Shown here one piece after another: positions 60,637 to 64,000 of a DNA stretch of 64,000 bases. The first letter of the stretch is position 1. Each line of letters starts with the position of its first letter. Origin of the DNA: Dorea_A sp016295505 (GTDB taxonomy: Bacteria; Bacillota; Clostridia; Lachnospirales; Lachnospiraceae); assembly GCF_039832105.1 (NCBI RefSeq), contig NZ_JBDOHS010000002.1, positions 124,001 through 188,000 of the forward strand, given 5' to 3'. A program made the position numbers and the translations under genes. The notes under the pieces were generated by a model that made no database searches, was not told where the DNA came from, and saw only the letters and a list, made by a program, of their open reading frames with translations.

Positions 60637-60676
60637 AAATCCCTCATATACTCATCACTTCAGTATATGAGGGATT
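60637..60676 (-). terminator. Terminator hairpin that contains the S8 gene ribosome site
   Basis: On the minus strand arms AATCCCTCATATACT and AGTATATGAGGGATT pair over 15 bp, then TTTTT follows. It ends the cytidylate-kinase-like gene. The 3' arm includes GAGGGA, which lies 5 bp before the S8 ATG, so the same stem may hide the S8 ribosome site. Confidence 0.82.
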
Positions 60677-60693
60677 CCTTTTCTTCTATTCTC

Positions 60694-61737
60694 TTATTCG
60701 TTCATTTTATCTTTTGCCTGCTTCGGGTGATCCACATGCTGATTCAGCATACGCTCAATAATATCTACCGACTCTTCAATTCCATAGCTTGCACTGTTGA
60801 AGCAGATGTCATAATTCATGGCGTCTCCCCACTTAAGCCCCGTAAAATGATGATAATACTTCGCATGCATACGATCCTGTCTCTTTAACAGCTTCCAGGC
60901 TTTTTTATAGTCAATGTTATTGACTTCCATAATACGATGTACTCTTTGCTCAAATGGTGCTGTAATAAAGATACTGATATGTGGAATACGATTATTGGCA
61001 AGAATTACATCCGCACATCTTCCCATTACAATAAAATCTTCTTCTTTTGCCATTTTACACAACAGATCACTCTGATTAAAAAATATTGCATCTTCTCTGG
61101 TAAGACCATGATACCGGTCAAATTCCCGGATCCTGTCCTTCAGACTTTTTGCGGTATTAAAACCTCTCTGATACTTGTTCTGTATGATTCCCGTCCCATA
61201 ATCGGAGATATCCTTCACCGAATCTTTCTCTGCCTCCAGACGCCTGAGTACTTCTGCAAATATCTCTACATCATAATAATTGATACGCAGTGCATCCGCC
61301 AGCGCGAACCCGATATCATTCCCCGCACTGCCCTGTGTACGTCCGATACAGATGATCAGATGGTCATCTTTCGAAAACTTCTGTCTTAAGTTTGCTGTAT
61401 TTAATTTCGCACGTTTCTGATCAACAATCTCAACCTGTCCAAAACTGGTCGGAAGACTCTCCACTTCCTTCAGAATATCATCATATTTTTTCATGATACG
61501 CGACTTTTCCTGTGGGTTGCGGATCGTCCTTGCCATATTACTGATCATCGCAAGTTCGCTTCGCAGCAGATGTCCCTGCGGTCTGGTGCTCATAAGGCCC
61601 GCCAGATTTTCCACACATGTTCTTCTGTCCTGCGTAAATGTACGTCCAAGCGAAGATCCGACACATTCATATACTTCAATGTCCAGATCATAGATACGCT
61701 CTGCAAGTTCCAGACATTTTTTACCATTTTCCTGCAT
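60694..61737 (-). CDS. Cytidylate kinase-like protein with N-terminal extension
   Basis: The 347-aa protein has an N-terminal helical part (1-130) and a cytidylate kinase-like P-loop domain. The phosphate loop is IGRTQGSAGNDIGFALADAL, where the usual family reads ISREFGSGG. Then FIVMGRCADVILANNRIPH and VHRIMEVNNIDYKKAWKLL follow. Such proteins are common in Firmicutes as Cmk paralogues of unknown substrate. An AGGAGG site is present. It is adjacent to an ion transporter with 12 bp between. Confidence 0.85.
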   Translation of the reverse strand: MQENGKKCLELAERIYDLDIEVYECVGSSLGRTFTQDRRTCVENLAGLMSTRPQGHLLRSELAMISNMARTIRNPQEKSRIMKKYDDILKEVESLPTSFGQVEIVDQKRAKLNTANLRQKFSKDDHLIICIGRTQGSAGNDIGFALADALRINYYDVEIFAEVLRRLEAEKDSVKDISDYGTGIIQNKYQRGFNTAKSLKDRIREFDRYHGLTREDAIFFNQSDLLCKMAKEEDFIVMGRCADVILANNRIPHISIFITAPFEQRVHRIMEVNNIDYKKAWKLLKRQDRMHAKYYHHFTGLKWGDAMNYDICFNSASYGIEESVDIIERMLNQHVDHPKQAKDKMNE

Positions 61738-61749
61738 TTCCCCGCCTCC

Positions 61750-63108
61750 TTATCGAAAGAATATCAGTGTGTCCAGAACAAATACCGGAACCAGACAAAC
61801 CATTGACCACAATATATATCCAAAAAACGAAGGCATACGGATACCGTTTTCATCCGATATCGACTTTACCATGAAGTTCGGTGCATTTCCGATATACGTA
61901 TTCGCACCCATAAATACTGCCCCGCATGAGATTGCTGTCAGCAGATGCACAGGAACAGTTCCCACAACTGTTGACATTCCACTCTTGTAACCCAATGCTC
62001 CGGCAGTCGTTAAAAATACCAGATATGTCGGCGTATTATCCAGGAAGCTCGACAACGCTCCCGTAGTCCAGAACATCTGATAAGGCTCAGTAATTCCAAG
62101 ATCCGCCCCTTTTGCTTTCAGAAGCATCAATGCAGGCTGCATTGTGATAAAGATACCTATAAAAAGAACTGCAACCTCCTGAATCGCTCCCCAGGTAAAA
62201 TGGTTTCTCACACGGATATTCGCATTGGTCGTCCGAAATGACAGGAATGCTGCCAGTAATATGATAAAAATCTCGATCAGCGATGGATATCCCAGTGTTA
62301 CTTCTCCCAATATATGAATCCCTTTTACGGTTCCGTCGGCATTTTGAAACGCTTCCATTCCAGGAAGCACACCGCTTAATATCACAGCTCCCACGATCAT
62401 TGCCACAAAGATCAGATTATGCAGTCCGTCAATGTGGAAATTGGTTCCCGGTCTGCTGATATCCGGCTTCAGACCACGTGCAATATCCTTCCGATACGCA
62501 CGCATATCCAGATGATAGAACACAAACAATAAGATTACCATATTGAATACCAGTATCTTAAATAGATGCATACTCCAGAAAAAAGGAATCCCTCTCATGA
62601 ATCCCATCAGAAGCGGCGGATCTCCGATCGGAGTCAGACAGCCTCCCATATTGGATATTAAAAAGATAAAAAATATCATAATATGTCGTTTTCTTCTGCG
62701 CCAGGAATTCATCTTAATAAATGGACGTACCAGAAGCATACTTGCTCCGGTTGTTCCGATCACGCTTGAAAGCAATGTTCCGATTGCCAGTAATCCTGTA
62801 TTGATCCTCGGAGAACCGGCGAACTCTCCTTCCAGCGTAATATTACCTGCAACGCAGAACAGGCCAAATAATAGTACGATAAATGTCAGATAGTCATTTA
62901 CTACACACTCCAGTACTGTCTCAGCAGCCAAAGGAATTCCATACTTCACAGCAAACGGCACGATAAATAAAATCGACCAGGCTGCCACGATCAATGGCTG
63001 GTACTTTTCCCACAACTTTGGGATTACCAGCGGCATTACCGCAATACTGAGCAAAAGCCCTGCAAATGGAATGCAGAGCCAGATGATCACTGATGTAATC
63101 TCTTCCAT
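61750..63108 (-). CDS. NhaD/ArsB-superfamily sodium:proton antiporter
   Basis: The 452-aa membrane protein has about 11-12 hydrophobic segments. Motifs of the ion transporter superfamily are visible: SSVIGTTGASMLLVRPFI, SNMGGCLTPIGDPPLLMGF and TTGALSSFLDNTPTYLVFLT. These match NhaD-type antiporters. It should exchange sodium for protons across the cell membrane. Length is typical. The gene is just before the Cmk-like gene, likely as one transcript. Confidence 0.9.
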   Translation of the reverse strand: MEEITSVIIWLCIPFAGLLLSIAVMPLVIPKLWEKYQPLIVAAWSILFIVPFAVKYGIPLAAETVLECVVNDYLTFIVLLFGLFCVAGNITLEGEFAGSPRINTGLLAIGTLLSSVIGTTGASMLLVRPFIKMNSWRRRKRHIMIFFIFLISNMGGCLTPIGDPPLLMGFMRGIPFFWSMHLFKILVFNMVILLFVFYHLDMRAYRKDIARGLKPDISRPGTNFHIDGLHNLIFVAMIVGAVILSGVLPGMEAFQNADGTVKGIHILGEVTLGYPSLIEIFIILLAAFLSFRTTNANIRVRNHFTWGAIQEVAVLFIGIFITMQPALMLLKAKGADLGITEPYQMFWTTGALSSFLDNTPTYLVFLTTAGALGYKSGMSTVVGTVPVHLLTAISCGAVFMGANTYIGNAPNFMVKSISDENGIRMPSFFGYILWSMVCLVPVFVLDTLIFFR

Positions 63109-63204
63109 GTTTTACCCTCCTGTTTTCTCTCTCCAGACAAACGATAACAGCCCAGCCCCACGGTTCATCATCGAACCGCCAGTAACTGAACTGTTACCAA
63201 AATA

Positions 63205-64000
63205 CTACGAAAGCCTTGGTACTTCCTGCCCACGCAGCAGGATCACCGGCCCCCCGGTTCCTTCTATGTATTCTCTGGTGATAATCACCTCACCGATACT
63301 GTCATCCTTCGGGATCTCATACATAATATCCAGCATGAATTCCTCTATGATCGCACGAAGCGCTCTTGCACCGGTATCTTTCTTCATGGCTTTCTTTGCG
63401 ATCGCCTCCAGTGCACCGTCGTCAAATTCCAGCTTCACCTCATCCAGAGCCAAAAGCTTCTGATATTGCTTTAATATCGCGTTCTTAGGCTCCTTCAGGA
63501 TCTTGATCAGCATCTCCTCATTCATTCCCTGCAGGGTAAATACGATCGGAAGTCGTCCCAGAAATTCCGGAATCATTCCAAAATTACGAAGATCCTCTGT
63601 TGTAACTTTCTGCAGAATATTCTTATCTTTATCATACTTGTCCTTCAGATCTGCTCCAAAACCGATCATCGACTGCTTCGTAAGACGTTCCTTGATGATA
63701 CCCTCCAGATCCGGGAATGCACCTCCACAGATAAACAAAATGTTTCTGGTATTTACGGTAGTCAGAGGAACCATCGCATTTTTGCTGTTGGCTCCGACCG
63801 GAACCTCTACGTCACTTCCTTCCAGAAGCTTCAGCATTCCCTGCTGTACAGATTCACCGCTGACATCTCTCTGACTGGAGTTTTTCTTTTTAGCGATCTT
63901 ATCAATCTCATCGATAAAGATGATTCCCTGTTCTGCTTTTTCTACATCATTGTCCGCAGCCGCAAGAAGCTTGGACACTACACTTTCAATGTCATCACCA
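63205..64000 (-). CDS. clpX: ATP-dependent protease ATPase subunit ClpX (5' part outside window)
   Basis: The frame is open to the right edge and covers about 265 residues of the C-terminal part. It includes GIIFIDEIDKIAKKKNSSQR (Walker B), SGESVQQGMLKLLEGSDVEV, NILFICGGAFPDLE, the IGFGADLK stretch and KDTGARALRAIIEEFM. ClpX unfolds substrates and feeds them to ClpP. The N-terminal zinc domain and Walker A lie outside the window. The end VPRLS is typical of a short tail. Confidence 0.95.
   Translation of the reverse strand, partial: GDDIESVVSKLLAAADNDVEKAEQGIIFIDEIDKIAKKKNSSQRDVSGESVQQGMLKLLEGSDVEVPVGANSKNAMVPLTTVNTRNILFICGGAFPDLEGIIKERLTKQSMIGFGADLKDKYDKDKNILQKVTTEDLRNFGMIPEFLGRLPIVFTLQGMNEEMLIKILKEPKNAILKQYQKLLALDEVKLEFDDGALEAIAKKAMKKDTGARALRAIIEEFMLDIMYEIPKDDSIGEVIITREYIEGTGGPVILLRGQEVPRLS

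Noticed and set aside
1..64000. CRISPR arrays, IS transposase genes and rRNA genes
   Set aside because: No regular spacer-repeat pattern, transposase motif or rRNA sequence was found on either strand.

Overview
The window looks like a chromosome segment of an anaerobic Firmicute of the class Clostridia, most likely a Lachnospiraceae-type gut bacterium. This rests on gene order and style: strong AGGAGG ribosome sites, TTGACA/TATAAT promoters, CIRCE elements, a meso-DAP-type MurE, a PASTA kinase/PP2C pair inside the fmt-def-priA housekeeping block, and an FprA flavoprotein. No 16S rRNA is present, so genus is not assigned.

Bases 1 to about 28,700 are one end of an integrated mobile element, most simply a prophage. 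Almost every gene is on the minus strand. Reading in the direction of transcription (right to left), it starts with a SymE-like/ParA/ParB block, then a seven-gene restriction-modification island, an XRE regulator, small SOS-linked genes, a sigma-like factor, and a phage replication module (DUF2800 nuclease, DUF2815, family A DNA polymerase). An AAA ATPase/subtilase pair of the IetAS type comes next, then an antirepressor, VapE primase-helicase, VRR-NUC nuclease and SNF2 helicase. No integrase, capsid or tail genes are visible; they would lie beyond the left edge. The right end of the element falls in the 3' part of nanE, leaving a 148-codon truncated gene.

The defence content is the most interesting part. 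From 16.8 to 25.9 kb one promoter appears to drive a small HTH protein, two m5C methyltransferases, a McrB-like protein with two AAA modules, McrC, Vsr and a 628-aa ImmA/IrrE-HTH protein. This layout recalls LlaJI-type systems, where two m5C methylases protect an asymmetric site, but the tandem AAA protein and the co-transcribed metalloprotease are unusual. The AAA/subtilase pair at 5.6-9.0 kb has its own promoter inside repeated operator-like boxes.

Bases 28,700-64,000 are ordinary chromosome. Amino-sugar genes (truncated nanE, nagB) lead into a long minus-strand housekeeping run: lgt, ychF, thiN, rpe, rsgA, prkC, prpC, rlmN, rsmB, a zinc protease, fmt, def, priA and murE. Then come pepT, a YitT protein, dinB, a CIRCE-regulated heat-shock group (clpB, a DnaJ-like gene, hsp20), fprA, a PatB-like lyase, a C39-like peptidase, two tRNA genes, an LspA-like protein, an S8 protease, a cytidylate-kinase-like protein, an NhaD-type antiporter and the 3' part of clpX.
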